A model generated the notes under the pieces. The model saw nothing but the letters and a program-made list of their open reading frames with translations. It did no database searches and had not been told where the DNA came from. A stretch of DNA of 64,000 bases from Kiritimatiellia bacterium (GTDB taxonomy: Bacteria; Verrucomicrobiota; Kiritimatiellia; UBA8416; YA12-FULL-48-11): positions 775,393-839,392 of the forward strand of contig JAQUPZ010000001.1 in assembly GCA_028716365.1 (NCBI GenBank), in the 5' to 3' direction. Of the stretch, positions 27,344-36,959 are shown one piece after another. A program made the position numbers and the translations under genes. Position 1 is the stretch's first letter; every line of letters starts with the position of its first letter.

Positions 27344-27426
27344 AGAAACAGCCGGCCGACTGGAATCAGAACAAGTTTGAAAAATGCTGAAGGTATATTA
27401 ATTGTTCCCTCCACCTTTTTAAAAGG

Positions 27427-28989
27427 ATGGTGAATGTGAGGACACAATATTCCTGCCTGTTAATTCCTGCCTGTTTATCCCTGGTATTATTTTCTTATTC
27501 GATTGTTTCTGCCGAGGACTGGACGCAGTGGTGCGGGAGCGATGGTAAAAACATGGTTTCCGATGAGAAAGGAATACCGGATTCCTTTGTACCAGGTGAA
27601 AAAGATCTTGAAAAGGGCATGATCAAGATTGAAACCGCAAAGAACGTAAAATGGGGTGTCAAGCTGTGCAATGCGATTTATTCCACTCCTGCAATCACTG
27701 GCGGAAAAATATTCATCGGTGGACGGAATGCAGGCGCTGGCTTATTGATGTGCCTTGATGAGCAGACGGGTAAACTTTTGTGGAAGTGGGAGGGGCCGGA
27801 ACGAAAAATCCCCCTGTATATTGACGGTTGGCTCATTGGTATTGGTCCAAATCCCGAAAAGCTCGGTGTGTGCTCATCTCCAACTGTTGACGGTAACAAA
27901 GTCTATTTCGTAACGCACAGTTTTAAGGTCATGTGCCTGGATGTTAACGGCCAGACAGATGGACCTGATGTTGGCAAGGCGAAAGTTGTCTGGGAATATG
28001 ACATGTGGGACAAGCTCGGTGTGTTCCCCTGCGATGCTGCCAACAGCTGTCCGTTAATTGATGGCGACCTGCTTTATGTTCTAACCTCAAACGGGGTTGA
28101 TCGGAATATGGATCCTTATAAGGAAAAGGGACGCAAGATTCCTGCGCCTAATGTTCCGAATGTTATCGTCCTGGATAAAAAGAACGGTCGATTGGTTGCC
28201 ACGGATGATTTGTATATTGCCGATCGCATATTGCATGGACAATGGTCATCTCTTTCGCTGGGTATGGTAAATGGCCGGAAACTGATCTTTTTCGGCGGAG
28301 GCGATGGATTGTGCTATGCATTCGAAGCGCTTTCATCGGTACCGGAGAAACAGGTCAAGTTGAAGACGGTATGGTGGTATGACTGTGTCCCGCCGGAATA
28401 CAAATTGTCCGAAGGCATGGATGAGATCACATATTTTTGTCTGGGCGACAAACGAACCAAAGGCAGTTTGAATAAAAATGACGGAACGTTTGTAGGCAGG
28501 AGCGAGATTATCGCTACGCCCGTTTTCCTTAACAACCGTATTTATGTGGCAATTGGCCGTGATCCTGAACATGGCCGCGGACGAGGGGCTTTGCATTGTA
28601 TTGATGCGACCAGGGAAGGGGATATTACCAAAACAGGCCGGATATGGAGTTACCAGGGGCTGGATCGAACGCTTTCCACGGTTTCGATAGCAGATGGTTT
28701 GCTTTATATTGCAGATGTTGGTGGAAATATTCATTGCCTCGATGCCGAAACAGGTAAGCTATTCTGGGTTCACGAAGTCAAGGGCGTAGTCTGGAGTTCC
28801 ACCTTTGTTGTTGACGGTAAGATCTATCTAGGCACTCCGAAAGGTCTTATCGTGCTGGCGACAGGCAAGGAGAAAAAAGAGATTGATCTTATTATTCTGG
28901 GTTCACCGCTTTATTCCTCGCCGGTAGTGGCCAATGGTACTCTCTATGCCGCTTCAAAAGGCGGCTGGCTCTGGGCCGTCAAAAAATAA
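27427..28989 (+). CDS. Exported PQQ-type beta-propeller protein
   Basis: 520 residues with a signal peptide (LVLFSYSIVSAEDW). It has multiple propeller-blade repeats of the PQQ-binding-like/BamB kind: YSTPAITGGKIFIGG, LLMCLDEQTGKLLWKWEG, CSSPTVDGNKVYFVT and LHCIDATREG. Some members are quinoprotein dehydrogenases and others are structural. Without the usual dehydrogenase calcium and catalytic motifs, enzymatic activity is not shown. The start is uncertain: ATG 27427 sits right after AAAAGG, while GTG 27436 has better spacing. Confidence 0.83.
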   Translation: MVNVRTQYSCLLIPACLSLVLFSYSIVSAEDWTQWCGSDGKNMVSDEKGIPDSFVPGEKDLEKGMIKIETAKNVKWGVKLCNAIYSTPAITGGKIFIGGRNAGAGLLMCLDEQTGKLLWKWEGPERKIPLYIDGWLIGIGPNPEKLGVCSSPTVDGNKVYFVTHSFKVMCLDVNGQTDGPDVGKAKVVWEYDMWDKLGVFPCDAANSCPLIDGDLLYVLTSNGVDRNMDPYKEKGRKIPAPNVPNVIVLDKKNGRLVATDDLYIADRILHGQWSSLSLGMVNGRKLIFFGGGDGLCYAFEALSSVPEKQVKLKTVWWYDCVPPEYKLSEGMDEITYFCLGDKRTKGSLNKNDGTFVGRSEIIATPVFLNNRIYVAIGRDPEHGRGRGALHCIDATREGDITKTGRIWSYQGLDRTLSTVSIADGLLYIADVGGNIHCLDAETGKLFWVHEVKGVVWSSTFVVDGKIYLGTPKGLIVLATGKEKKEIDLIILGSPLYSSPVVANGTLYAASKGGWLWAVKK

Positions 28990-29062
28990 CAAATATCACA
29001 TTCATGGATATGTTGAGATATGATCTTACGATGATCGCCCCTCTGACGGGGCTGCATAAATC

Positions 29063-29166
29063 GAGATGCTTCGATAAACTCAGCATGACAAACATACTAC
29101 GTTCAATAAGACAATAACGACAATGTCATTCTGATCACGACCTCCTGGAGTCGGGAGAAGAATCTC
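29063..29166. repeat. Interspersed inverted-repeat element
   Basis: GAGATGCTTCGATAAACTCAG with ATGAC at its end (29063-29089) is matched in inverted orientation by GTCATTCTGA (29124-29133) and GAAGAATCTC (29157-29166). This resembles the widespread TCATTCTGA...GAAGAATCTC palindromic repeats of many bacterial genomes. It occupies the convergent gap between the propeller gene and the PmoA-like gene. A GCCCC/GGGGC hairpin lies just before it. Confidence 0.6.
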
Positions 29167-29199
29167 TATTTTGGATTTAAGCAATTGCCTTTCTATCTT

Positions 29200-30120
29200 T
29201 CACCTGCAAACAACCGGATTAAACTTCAGCCATTTTTGGTACATTTCTTCAACTTGAGCGGCTTCAATTTTTCCATCCCATGCCGCTACGCCGTAACATA
29301 AAGCCAGCGGTTGACCGGCTTTTAATATATATGGTTCTTTCCAGAGATTCAACGTTGCCGAAAGATAGGCAAATGGCTGAATCATGGTGAACATTCTTGA
29401 AGGATGCCGCAAGTTGGCCGGGTGATCGAACATGGCGATCGTTACCGGTTTGTCTCCGGCGGGCGCTGAATAAGCACACCACTTGGCGGAAACCAGCCGT
29501 TCAGTACCGCGGACTACGTCCCCTGTCTGGCCGGAAGAGTTAATGAATGTCCCGATCTTATCCATACTTGTCACGAACCGCGCGCCAAGTCCAAAGTAAT
29601 GACTACCGGTCAGTTTGACTTCATCTTTACCTGCCGGTGTCTGTAGTTTACTGCGCCATGTCAGTAAAGTAGCTTGTAGATCCTGTCGTTGGTGGAGCTT
29701 CACGCTGCGCTCTTCACGAAGAACCGGTTTATCGTCAGGTGTGGTCCATTCAATTTGATGAGTAAAACCATCATTGTTTGAGTCCAGTTGCAGATGTTTC
29801 TGTTTGCCGCACTTTGGTGTCTCCGACCAGAAATCCACGCCTTCTGCCGCCAGCGCAAACATTAATGAATGATGATGTTTATGGTCGAAAGGCGAATCGC
29901 GTAGAAAGGCTATACCTCCGGGCGTGTAGAGTTGCGAAGCATACGGCTTGAACGGAACGTCGGTAAACCGGTACTCAAGACGCGGTTTGCCGTCGATACT
30001 GATTTTTACAGTTGCCTGATCTTTTACGACATCAAGTGCCTGTACCTGAACCAGCATCAGAAGAAATGTGAAGTAACTAATCAGATGTTTCATTAAATGA
30101 TTATTTCCTTTTGTTTTCAT
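29200..30120 (-). CDS. PmoA-like (DUF6807) exported protein
   Basis: 306 residues with a signal peptide (LISYFTFLLMLVQVQA). The diagnostic stretch is FLRDSPFDHKHHHSLMFAL, followed by GVDFWSE; GSHYFGLGARF lies further on. The family is annotated as methane-oxygenase PmoA-like, but members in PVC bacteria are secreted and not part of methane oxidation; the role is unknown. A start at ATG 30093 would also keep the signal peptide. It lies 44 bp downstream of the aldo/keto-reductase-like gene on the same strand. Confidence 0.83.
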   Translation of the reverse strand: MKTKGNNHLMKHLISYFTFLLMLVQVQALDVVKDQATVKISIDGKPRLEYRFTDVPFKPYASQLYTPGGIAFLRDSPFDHKHHHSLMFALAAEGVDFWSETPKCGKQKHLQLDSNNDGFTHQIEWTTPDDKPVLREERSVKLHQRQDLQATLLTWRSKLQTPAGKDEVKLTGSHYFGLGARFVTSMDKIGTFINSSGQTGDVVRGTERLVSAKWCAYSAPAGDKPVTIAMFDHPANLRHPSRMFTMIQPFAYLSATLNLWKEPYILKAGQPLALCYGVAAWDGKIEAAQVEEMYQKWLKFNPVVCR

Positions 30121-30164
30121 TACTTTTTCTTTCCCTCGACTAGTTTGTAATTACTATTTTCAGT

Positions 30165-31157
30165 TTAAGCTCGCCACGGACGTGTACGTTTTACGTTGGA
30201 CAAGGCTTCACTTGTAATCTTGACGTCTTCGGCAATCTGCCAGTCAAACATACCCACAAGGATGAAATCGGCGCCGTTATTGAAAGCATGTTGAAAACCC
30301 TGGGCAGGCGGAATGGCGCCTGCCGCCAGCACCTTGTAGGCAATCCATGGTTTCCCGACGTTCTTCATGAATTCGATGACTTCATTGGCATCAGTACACC
30401 ACATATTGTCATGGTCTCCATACGGTTTTCCCTTGTCCACTGGACGCTGGAATGAAAAATAATTACTTGTGTGCAAAGTCTTGACGTAAAAGTCCACGTT
30501 AAATTTCGCCTTTTCACATTCTTCAACCACGCGTAGAGAATGACCGGCAATACCGGCTGGTATCCCGCGAAGTTTGATTAAATCGACCATTTTGCCGAGA
30601 TATCCTACTTTGTCTGGTGTTAACAATCGTTCAGCAATACCGCCTTGGATGTATGCGGCATCTGCACCATCAATATTCTGTTCTATAAATTCATTCGGAT
30701 TTGCAGGATCTGGGACCTCCAAAACGGCCATCCACTTGATCTTCCCGCCACATTCATTTTTGTAACGTCGAATGATTGGTATCTGGTGACAACTGACGCT
30801 GACGTTGACGCAATTGATCCCATGCGCCTCGGCAATTGCAAGTGTTTCCAGCATTTTTTCCGGTGTGTTATAACGACGCGCCAAGTCATTGACATAGCGT
30901 AAGTCGCGAGCGTGACAAAAACCATTTGGCAGCACGTTACTGCCAAGCATCAAACGACTGAATTCAACATCACCGATCTTGCCCATCGGCAAAGTGTCTT
31001 TTGACGCAGGTGACGATTTCGGCACTGGTACGGCTTGTCCCTGTTGCGCAAAAAGGACTTGATCCTTCATGCTCAGGGCAGTCATCACAGATGCAGAAGC
31101 CAGCATGGAATTCTTTACAAACTGTCGGCGGGTCAATCTATTCTGCTTGTTGATCAT
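30165..31157 (-). CDS. Tat-exported aldo/keto-reductase-like barrel protein, paralogue 2
   Basis: 330 residues with a Tat signal (LTRRQFVKNSMLASASV). It is clearly paralogous to 21333-22301: LPMGKIGDVEFSRLMLGSN, KPWIAYKVLAAGAIPP and the terminal KRTRPWRA correspond in order. As there, the canonical aldo/keto-reductase tetrad is not evident. AAAGGGA lies 7 bp before the ATG. It is divergent from the AraC regulator, 147 bp away, and leads a two-gene unit with the PmoA-like gene, which AraC may control. Confidence 0.78.
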   Translation of the reverse strand: MINKQNRLTRRQFVKNSMLASASVMTALSMKDQVLFAQQGQAVPVPKSSPASKDTLPMGKIGDVEFSRLMLGSNVLPNGFCHARDLRYVNDLARRYNTPEKMLETLAIAEAHGINCVNVSVSCHQIPIIRRYKNECGGKIKWMAVLEVPDPANPNEFIEQNIDGADAAYIQGGIAERLLTPDKVGYLGKMVDLIKLRGIPAGIAGHSLRVVEECEKAKFNVDFYVKTLHTSNYFSFQRPVDKGKPYGDHDNMWCTDANEVIEFMKNVGKPWIAYKVLAAGAIPPAQGFQHAFNNGADFILVGMFDWQIAEDVKITSEALSNVKRTRPWRA

Positions 31158-31274
31158 TGTGGTTCCCTTTTCCAGTTAGTCAACATTTTGAAACAAGGCC
31201 TTGCAAAAGAATACATTGTTTGGATAAATATAAACTAATCTTGTGCAGGAGTCTTGCTACATCTTTCAGTGAAA

Positions 31275-31290
31275 AATATTGCACAATATT
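31275..31290. promoter_or_regulatory. Palindrome upstream of the AraC gene
   Basis: AATATTG-CA-CAATATT, perfect apart from the two-base centre, ends 14 bp before the AraC start. Its inner TTGCACAA also has an inverted partner TTGTGCA at 31241-31247. It is a candidate operator for the divergent pair. Confidence 0.5.
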
Positions 31291-31304
31291 AATCGGGGCC
31301 AGTA

Positions 31305-32327
31305 ATGCCAATACCGATCTATCAGGAACACGGACAGACTTATCAGGCGGACACCTGTGAACCGGTGGTACAGGCGGTAAAACGCAGGCGTCTGCAGATG
31401 TCGGCACTGGCACGTGGCCATTACCCGGGACGCAAACTTGATCGCAACGCTCTGCCTGGTCTTAAAACAATAGGATTCTGGGATGCCAGGTCGGCACAGG
31501 ATTGGGGACTGGAGTGGCACCGCAATGAGGGGATTGAACTCACATTTCTTGAGCGCGGTAACCTGGGATTTGCAGTGGACCGCCATACCTGTCAACTGCG
31601 ACCGGATGACCTGACAATCACACGTCCATGGCAGCGTCATCGGGTCGGTAATCCAAATGTCGCCAGCTGTCGTTTGCATTGGTTTATTCTCGATGTTGAT
31701 GTCAGGAGGCCGCATCAATCCTGGCGATGGCCGTCCTGGATTGTGTTGACGAAACCGGATTTGCAGGAGCTGACCCATATTCTACGTCATACTGAGCGTC
31801 CTGTCTGGCGTGCAACGCCTGCCATCCGCCATTGTTTTCAGAGTATTGCAAAGGCGGTAGAAAGCGACGATTCCGGAAGTAATATTTCCAAACTGGCGGC
31901 CTACTTGAACGAGTTATTTGCGCTCGTGCTGGAGATGTGCCGCTATCGCCAGGTTCCGCTGGATGAATCTTTATCCAGTACCCAGCGTACAGTGTCACTT
32001 TTCTGGGATGATTTGCGCCAGCATCATGAACATCTTGCCGAACCGTGGACAGTAGGTTCCATGGCCCGACAATGCGGACTGGGTATTACCAATTTTATTC
32101 ACCATACCAAACAGCTTACCAATACCACGCCAATCCTTTATCTGAACCAGAGCCGTCTGGAGATGGCTGCAAGGTTACTGAAGGAATCGCCTTCGCGCAG
32201 TGTTCTGGATATTGCTCTCGATTGCGGTTTTTCATCCAGCCAGTATTTCGCGACTCTTTTCCGTCATCGATTTGGATGTACCCCGCGTGATTTTCGTCAC
32301 GCGCACGCCGGCAGCGGCGGCAAATGA
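31305..32327 (+). CDS. AraC family transcriptional regulator
   Basis: 340 residues. An N-terminal cupin-like sensing domain (ELTFLERGNLGFAVD; LRPDDLTITRPWQRHRVG) is followed by two C-terminal helix-turn-helix units: MARQCGLGITNFIHHTKQL, then DIALDCGFSSSQYFATLF with the closing GCTPRDFR. It probably senses a sugar and activates the divergent Tat/PmoA-like unit or the Gfo/Idh gene 118 bp downstream. No strong Shine-Dalgarno is seen. Confidence 0.92.
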   Translation: MPIPIYQEHGQTYQADTCEPVVQAVKRRRLQMSALARGHYPGRKLDRNALPGLKTIGFWDARSAQDWGLEWHRNEGIELTFLERGNLGFAVDRHTCQLRPDDLTITRPWQRHRVGNPNVASCRLHWFILDVDVRRPHQSWRWPSWIVLTKPDLQELTHILRHTERPVWRATPAIRHCFQSIAKAVESDDSGSNISKLAAYLNELFALVLEMCRYRQVPLDESLSSTQRTVSLFWDDLRQHHEHLAEPWTVGSMARQCGLGITNFIHHTKQLTNTTPILYLNQSRLEMAARLLKESPSRSVLDIALDCGFSSSQYFATLFRHRFGCTPRDFRHAHAGSGGK

Positions 32328-32445
32328 GACCGCAGTACAAGAAGATGAGCCCGCGAAACAAGACTTCTTATGTATGTTTTGATATCTTTTTTACAGAATG
32401 ACATGAAAGTCTGTGTCGCATCGCAACACCACAAAGGAGTTCGAT

Positions 32446-33828
32446 ATGAAATATTCCATGGATAGAAGACAATTCCTCGCTATGTCCACAGCTGCCGGCG
32501 CGTTGAGTGTATTTTCCGGATGTATAACTATTGGAGCCAGGCGGGTGTCCCCGAATGGCAAATTGAATCACGCCTGTATCGGGGTCGGTGGAATGATGGG
32601 TTTTGGAGACTTTAATCAATTCAAGTCTCATCCAAAAGCCCAGATTGTCGCCATCTGCGATGTGGACAAAAACCATCTTGAAAAAGCCGCAGCAGTTGCA
32701 CCGGACGCGCGTAAATATACTGATTGGCGTGAAATGCTTGCAAAAGAGGGTGACAAAATCGATTCGATAAATGCAACTGTGCCCGACCACATGCATGCCT
32801 TGATTTCAATGTCAGCCATTCATGCAGGGAAACATGTTTACTGCCAGAAGCCGTTATGTCATGACGTGGCGGAATGCCGTGCTATTGCGCTGGCTGCGAA
32901 GAAAGCCGGAGTTGTCACACAGCTTGGCACCCAGCATGCCTCAGGAATCGGTGACAGGACAGCGGTGCAATTCATGCGGGAAGGCGCAATCGGAAAGATC
33001 AAACGGGTAATACTTTGTTCAAACCGGCCTGGCGCCATTGATGCCTATCGACTGGTAGGCCCGCGTCCGGCTGTCGGCGAACCGGTGCCTGCTAATCTGT
33101 CATGGGACCTGTGGATTGGTACAGCGCCTGAACGGCCTTTTTCACCCGGAATATATCATCCAGTAAAATGGCGAGCCTGGCAGGATTTTGGAACAGGGTG
33201 GTCTGGTGATATCGGCTGTCATGTGTTTGATGCGGTCTGGAAAGGTCTGAGATTGAAAGCGCCAATATCGGTGGTTGCCGAAGTCCAGGATTCATGGAAA
33301 GAATCAGCTGCAAGACGCGGTGACACCTGGCCTCAGAGCGATCACATCACGTGGATGTTTCCGGGGAATAAAAATACCGAGGGCAGGGAACTTCCAGTGG
33401 AATGGTTCGATGGCCTCATGTATCCTCCCGAGGATGTGCAGGCAATCGCGAAGGCTGGAGGGTTCAAGGAATATCCGCCGGAATCTGCAATGGTAATAGG
33501 CACCGAAGGTGCGCTCCTGGTACCACATACGTCGGGAGCGATATTGCTGCCAAAGGACAAGTTTAAGGATTACAAGAAGCCTGACTTGAAAGGACGCAAC
33601 CATTATCATCATTTCATTGATGCCTGTCTTGGCGGCGAGATGACGGAGTCGCATTTTATGCAGACCGGTCCGATGGCGGAGGCGATTATTCTTGGGACGG
33701 TGGCCATTCGCGTACCGGGTACAGTATTGCAATGGGATGCGGCTGGTATGAAGATTACAAATTCAGCCGATGCGCAAAAACTCCTCAAACGAACCTACCG
33801 TAAAGGTTGGGAAGTAAAAGGAGTATAA
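32446..33828 (+). CDS. Gfo/Idh/MocA oxidoreductase, predicted Tat lipoprotein
   Basis: 460 residues. The N-terminus combines twin arginines (DRRQFLAMSTAAG) with a lipobox-like VFSGC at C26, so the mature enzyme may be lipid-anchored. The Rossmann motif is GVGGMMGFGDF, the EKP motif is replaced by QKP (YCQKPLCHD), and GDIGCHVFDAVW carries the conserved Asp/His. The C-terminus LLKRTYRKGWEVKG is shared with the paralogue at 58114. Start: AAAGGAG precedes ATG 32446; the upstream GTG at 32413 would destroy the signal. Confidence 0.88.
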   Translation: MKYSMDRRQFLAMSTAAGALSVFSGCITIGARRVSPNGKLNHACIGVGGMMGFGDFNQFKSHPKAQIVAICDVDKNHLEKAAAVAPDARKYTDWREMLAKEGDKIDSINATVPDHMHALISMSAIHAGKHVYCQKPLCHDVAECRAIALAAKKAGVVTQLGTQHASGIGDRTAVQFMREGAIGKIKRVILCSNRPGAIDAYRLVGPRPAVGEPVPANLSWDLWIGTAPERPFSPGIYHPVKWRAWQDFGTGWSGDIGCHVFDAVWKGLRLKAPISVVAEVQDSWKESAARRGDTWPQSDHITWMFPGNKNTEGRELPVEWFDGLMYPPEDVQAIAKAGGFKEYPPESAMVIGTEGALLVPHTSGAILLPKDKFKDYKKPDLKGRNHYHHFIDACLGGEMTESHFMQTGPMAEAIILGTVAIRVPGTVLQWDAAGMKITNSADAQKLLKRTYRKGWEVKGV

Positions 33829-33896
33829 TATCTTCTCTGAAAAGCAGGTTCAATGCTTGGTTATCAAAGCTTCGATCGAGACGTTTTTAGAGATTA

Positions 33897-33932
33897 AAAA
33901 TGGAATGTTTAAGATAAATATTCCATTTTTTT
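33897..33932 (+). terminator. Candidate rho-independent terminator
   Basis: AAAATGGAAT and ATTCCATTTT form a 10-bp stem around 13 bases, running into a T-run at 33926-33932. The stem is AT-rich, so efficiency is uncertain. It lies 69 bp after the Gfo/Idh stop. Confidence 0.6.
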
Positions 33933-33999
33933 GACCTTGGGACTTCAAACTGGTGCGTACAATACTATAAAACGAACAATCAGATGTTGGAGGTCAATA

Positions 34000-35664
34000 A
34001 TGAGTAACATGTTCAAGTTGAATCCACAGCTAACACTACATTCGCGTCGCGATTTTCTAAAATGGTCCGCTCAATTGGCGGCAGGTTCGGCACTGACGGC
34101 ATTTATCATGCCTTCGACGGGTATTGCAGCGCCGGTTGAAAATGGTGGCCGGAAGCATGACGATTATGGACCGCCTATCTGGCCATCTTACGTGAAAATC
34201 GAAGCCCTGTTACAACAGTGGGCTCGTAAGTATCCTGATCACATGAAACTCGAAGTGATTGGACGGTCAACGCAGGGGAGGCCATTGTATGTCATCAAGC
34301 TTACAGACCCGAAGGCAAACGATGAAAACAAGGAACATATATTACTAACAGGGCTTCATTCAGGTCAGGAACGTTCATCGGTTACCACGATTCTGTGCAT
34401 TATCGAGTGGTTGTTGTCGGGTGACAGAAAGGCCCGCGCAATCCTGCGCCAGCAGGTTGTAGTCTGCATACCAGTCGCCGACCCTGACCGTTACGAGTCA
34501 GGCCAGGCAAGCCCGGTTTATGGTGCCTGGAATATGGATGGTCCGTTGAATCCGGAAAAGTCTCCTGAGGCAATGGCTGTGAAACAAATCATGGATCTTT
34601 ATCAGCCGGAGGTACACGCGGATCTTCACGGAGTGAACCTGGGTTTTGCGCGCTACATTATGTTCGAGAATTCCGCCTCGTCGTATTCAAATACGGCGCT
34701 GCGGCCCTATCACCGTGATATCATCCGGCAAATGGATGAAGCCGCGCTGGCCGAGGGTTATCCGTCGGACCTGGCGGAATCCGATTCCGAACGACTGTTC
34801 TGGGGACCGGCACTTGAGTCAATAAAGAACAAGTTGTGGCGCGGCCGGCCCGGATTTTATGGTGCGCTTTACTGTTACTGCCATTATCACACTATGATCT
34901 GTGCATCCGAAGTCCTCTGGGAACGCAGCGGTTTATTACGTCATCGCCGGCTGTTGGAGATCGGGAACGAGACGTGGCCTGGCGAATTATATCCCGGATA
35001 TCCCGTACGCGTCGTGATGCAGAATCCACACGCCATGTTAACATCCTATGGAAACACTGCATCGGCCCGGCGTCGCAGTCGCGTCGAACTCTGGAACAAG
35101 TTGGACCAATTAACGCTTGGTATGATCGATCCTGTCGTTGAGGGTAAAGCCTGTTCTGTCTGTACAACCTCAACTACCGCGGCTGAAAAACTGTCAGGTG
35201 CAAAGACTCTGAAAGATGCAGTTGATATATTACGCACGTGCAATGGGATGAATATTGAGGTAATTCAACGTTTTTGTGAAGGATGGCCTGGCAGTCAGAA
35301 TAATCCTGAAGCGTGTTTTTACCTGTGGAATCCATCGGGGTGCGCTATTCCCACCTCGAAGTCGAAGACGGCGGTTAATCAGACTGTTGAACGACCAGTT
35401 GAAAACGGATTATGTTTGCGATTACGGCTGCCTTATGACAATGCGCGATTATTGGACGTACGTTTGAACGGTCATCCACTGCCGCTTTCCAAGAGCGACG
35501 GATATGTCACGTGGACAGCACGTTCTTGCACTTTTATTCAAGTGAATGTGCCACCAGACCGGGCGCGGCGGGATGATATGTTTGTTGTTACCTGCAACTA
35601 TGAGCCAACCACCAGGAGAAAGCACTGGGATAACTGGCGGATTCTTGAATCGGTGCCGAAATGA
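34000..35664 (+). CDS. Tat-exported M14 zinc carboxypeptidase
   Basis: 554 residues with a Tat signal (HSRRDFLKWSAQLAAG). The M14 zinc-binding HxxE is present as H120 and E124 (GLHSGQERS), and the third histidine lies in VHADLHG (H206 or H210). Family members remove C-terminal residues from peptides or peptidoglycan stems. The last about 120 residues form a separate beta-rich domain. Start: GGAGG precedes ATG 34000; the longer frame from TTG 33931 overlaps the preceding terminator. Confidence 0.88.
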   Translation: MSNMFKLNPQLTLHSRRDFLKWSAQLAAGSALTAFIMPSTGIAAPVENGGRKHDDYGPPIWPSYVKIEALLQQWARKYPDHMKLEVIGRSTQGRPLYVIKLTDPKANDENKEHILLTGLHSGQERSSVTTILCIIEWLLSGDRKARAILRQQVVVCIPVADPDRYESGQASPVYGAWNMDGPLNPEKSPEAMAVKQIMDLYQPEVHADLHGVNLGFARYIMFENSASSYSNTALRPYHRDIIRQMDEAALAEGYPSDLAESDSERLFWGPALESIKNKLWRGRPGFYGALYCYCHYHTMICASEVLWERSGLLRHRRLLEIGNETWPGELYPGYPVRVVMQNPHAMLTSYGNTASARRRSRVELWNKLDQLTLGMIDPVVEGKACSVCTTSTTAAEKLSGAKTLKDAVDILRTCNGMNIEVIQRFCEGWPGSQNNPEACFYLWNPSGCAIPTSKSKTAVNQTVERPVENGLCLRLRLPYDNARLLDVRLNGHPLPLSKSDGYVTWTARSCTFIQVNVPPDRARRDDMFVVTCNYEPTTRRKHWDNWRILESVPK

Positions 35665-35732
35665 CCATGGGGCAATTCATGTCAGGCTTGGATGGCATGT
35701 TGCCCGGAACTTATAGATAAGCCTGCCCGAAC

Positions 35733-35756
35733 CTCGGCCAGGGTGTTCCTGCCGAG
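35733..35756 (+). terminator. Hairpin after the M14 gene
   Basis: CTCGGC-C-AGG and CCT-GCCGAG pair around GTGTT with a single bulged C. Only a weak pyrimidine run follows, so it may be a weak terminator. The rest of 35665-35911 shows nothing else. Confidence 0.4.
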
Positions 35757-35911
35757 CTGTTCTTCTTGTGTCATTTTGTGCAATAACTAGATCATATTGT
35801 CCATTCCGCTTTCCGGTACTTTGTTCTATAGTTTCCGGCATAAAGTCAGTGTCGCGACCACCCGAGGTAACATTTTCTGTACTGTCATAAGAGTCAAGCC
35901 GGGGAGGGACA

Positions 35912-36898
35912 GTGAATCACGTTGAACGATTCCGCACCGTGATGAATTTTCAGCCTGTTGATCGTCTTCCAATCTGGGAATGGGCAATGTGGTGGGACAA
36001 AACCATTGAGCGATGGCACGCCGAGGGCTTACCTGCTGATAAGACGGGCATTTTCGATATTCATGAATATTTTAAAATGGACCCTTACATTCAGTTCTGG
36101 TTCAGCACAACCGATCCGACCATCGAGGCCACACAGCACCATGTTGAAGGAATTGTTTCAAACATGGACGATTATCTGCGTCTCAGACCGCAGTTATTAC
36201 CGGATCATTCAGCGGCGATCAGGGAGATGGTTCCGTGGTTTGCAAAACAGAAAAATGGAGCCGCAGTGGTTTGGATCACGCTCGAAGGTTATTTCTGGTT
36301 CCCCCGCACTTTGATGGGATTCGAGAAGTTGATGTATGCCTATTACGATCAGCCGGAATTGATTCACCGGATCAATCAGGATCTGCTTGATTTCAACATG
36401 AATCTTCTCGACCAGATAGAGAAGATTGGCTGTCCAACCTTCATGACGGTAGCGGAAGATATGTCATATAACAACGGTCCGATGGTGTCGCGCGAGATTT
36501 GTGATCAATTCATGACGCCTTACTACGACAAGATGCTGGCACGCGCAAAGGAAATGAAGATGTTGACCATAGTGGATACCGATGGCGATGTAACGCTTCT
36601 TGTACCATGGCTTCAGGACATAGGTGTTGAGGGTGTTCTGCCGCTTGAACGACAAGCCGGGGTTGATGGTATGCAGTTACGGAAACAATTTTCAAAACTG
36701 AGGATGATCGGGCACTATGACAAGATGGTGATGCCAAAAGGCGAAGTTGCGATGAGGGCTGAATTCGAGAGGATTCTGCCGCTGATGAAGACCGGTGGCT
36801 TTATTCCCAGTGTGGACCATCAGACACCGCCCGGTGTTAGCCTTGGGCAATACCGCATTTACTTGCGGCTCTTGAATGAATACGTAAAAAAGATTTAA
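35912..36898 (+). CDS. Uroporphyrinogen-decarboxylase-like (URO-D fold) protein
   Basis: Cytosolic TIM-barrel protein of 328 residues. RFRTVMNFQPVDRLPIWEW at the N-terminus is the usual opening of URO-D-like proteins, and later HQTPPGVS matches the family's closing loop. PVC genomes carry many such paralogues that are not heme enzymes; several act as corrinoid or cobamide-dependent methyltransferases (MtaA/MtbA type). No heme genes are nearby, so decarboxylation of uroporphyrinogen is unlikely. GTG start with GGGAGG upstream. Confidence 0.85.
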   Translation: MNHVERFRTVMNFQPVDRLPIWEWAMWWDKTIERWHAEGLPADKTGIFDIHEYFKMDPYIQFWFSTTDPTIEATQHHVEGIVSNMDDYLRLRPQLLPDHSAAIREMVPWFAKQKNGAAVVWITLEGYFWFPRTLMGFEKLMYAYYDQPELIHRINQDLLDFNMNLLDQIEKIGCPTFMTVAEDMSYNNGPMVSREICDQFMTPYYDKMLARAKEMKMLTIVDTDGDVTLLVPWLQDIGVEGVLPLERQAGVDGMQLRKQFSKLRMIGHYDKMVMPKGEVAMRAEFERILPLMKTGGFIPSVDHQTPPGVSLGQYRIYLRLLNEYVKKI

Positions 36899-36959
36899 CA
36901 CGTGTATCTATGGTAGGTTTTTAATACCGGCAGTATTGCCGGTTATGAGAGAGGTAAGT

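Noticed and set aside
29200..30120. Particulate methane monooxygenase subunit
   Set aside because: The PmoA-like label is a family-name artefact; the protein is secreted, lacks multi-pass helices and has no PmoB or PmoC partner.
35912..36898. Heme-biosynthetic HemE
   Set aside because: Sequence is of the divergent URO-D-like group and there are no heme genes nearby.
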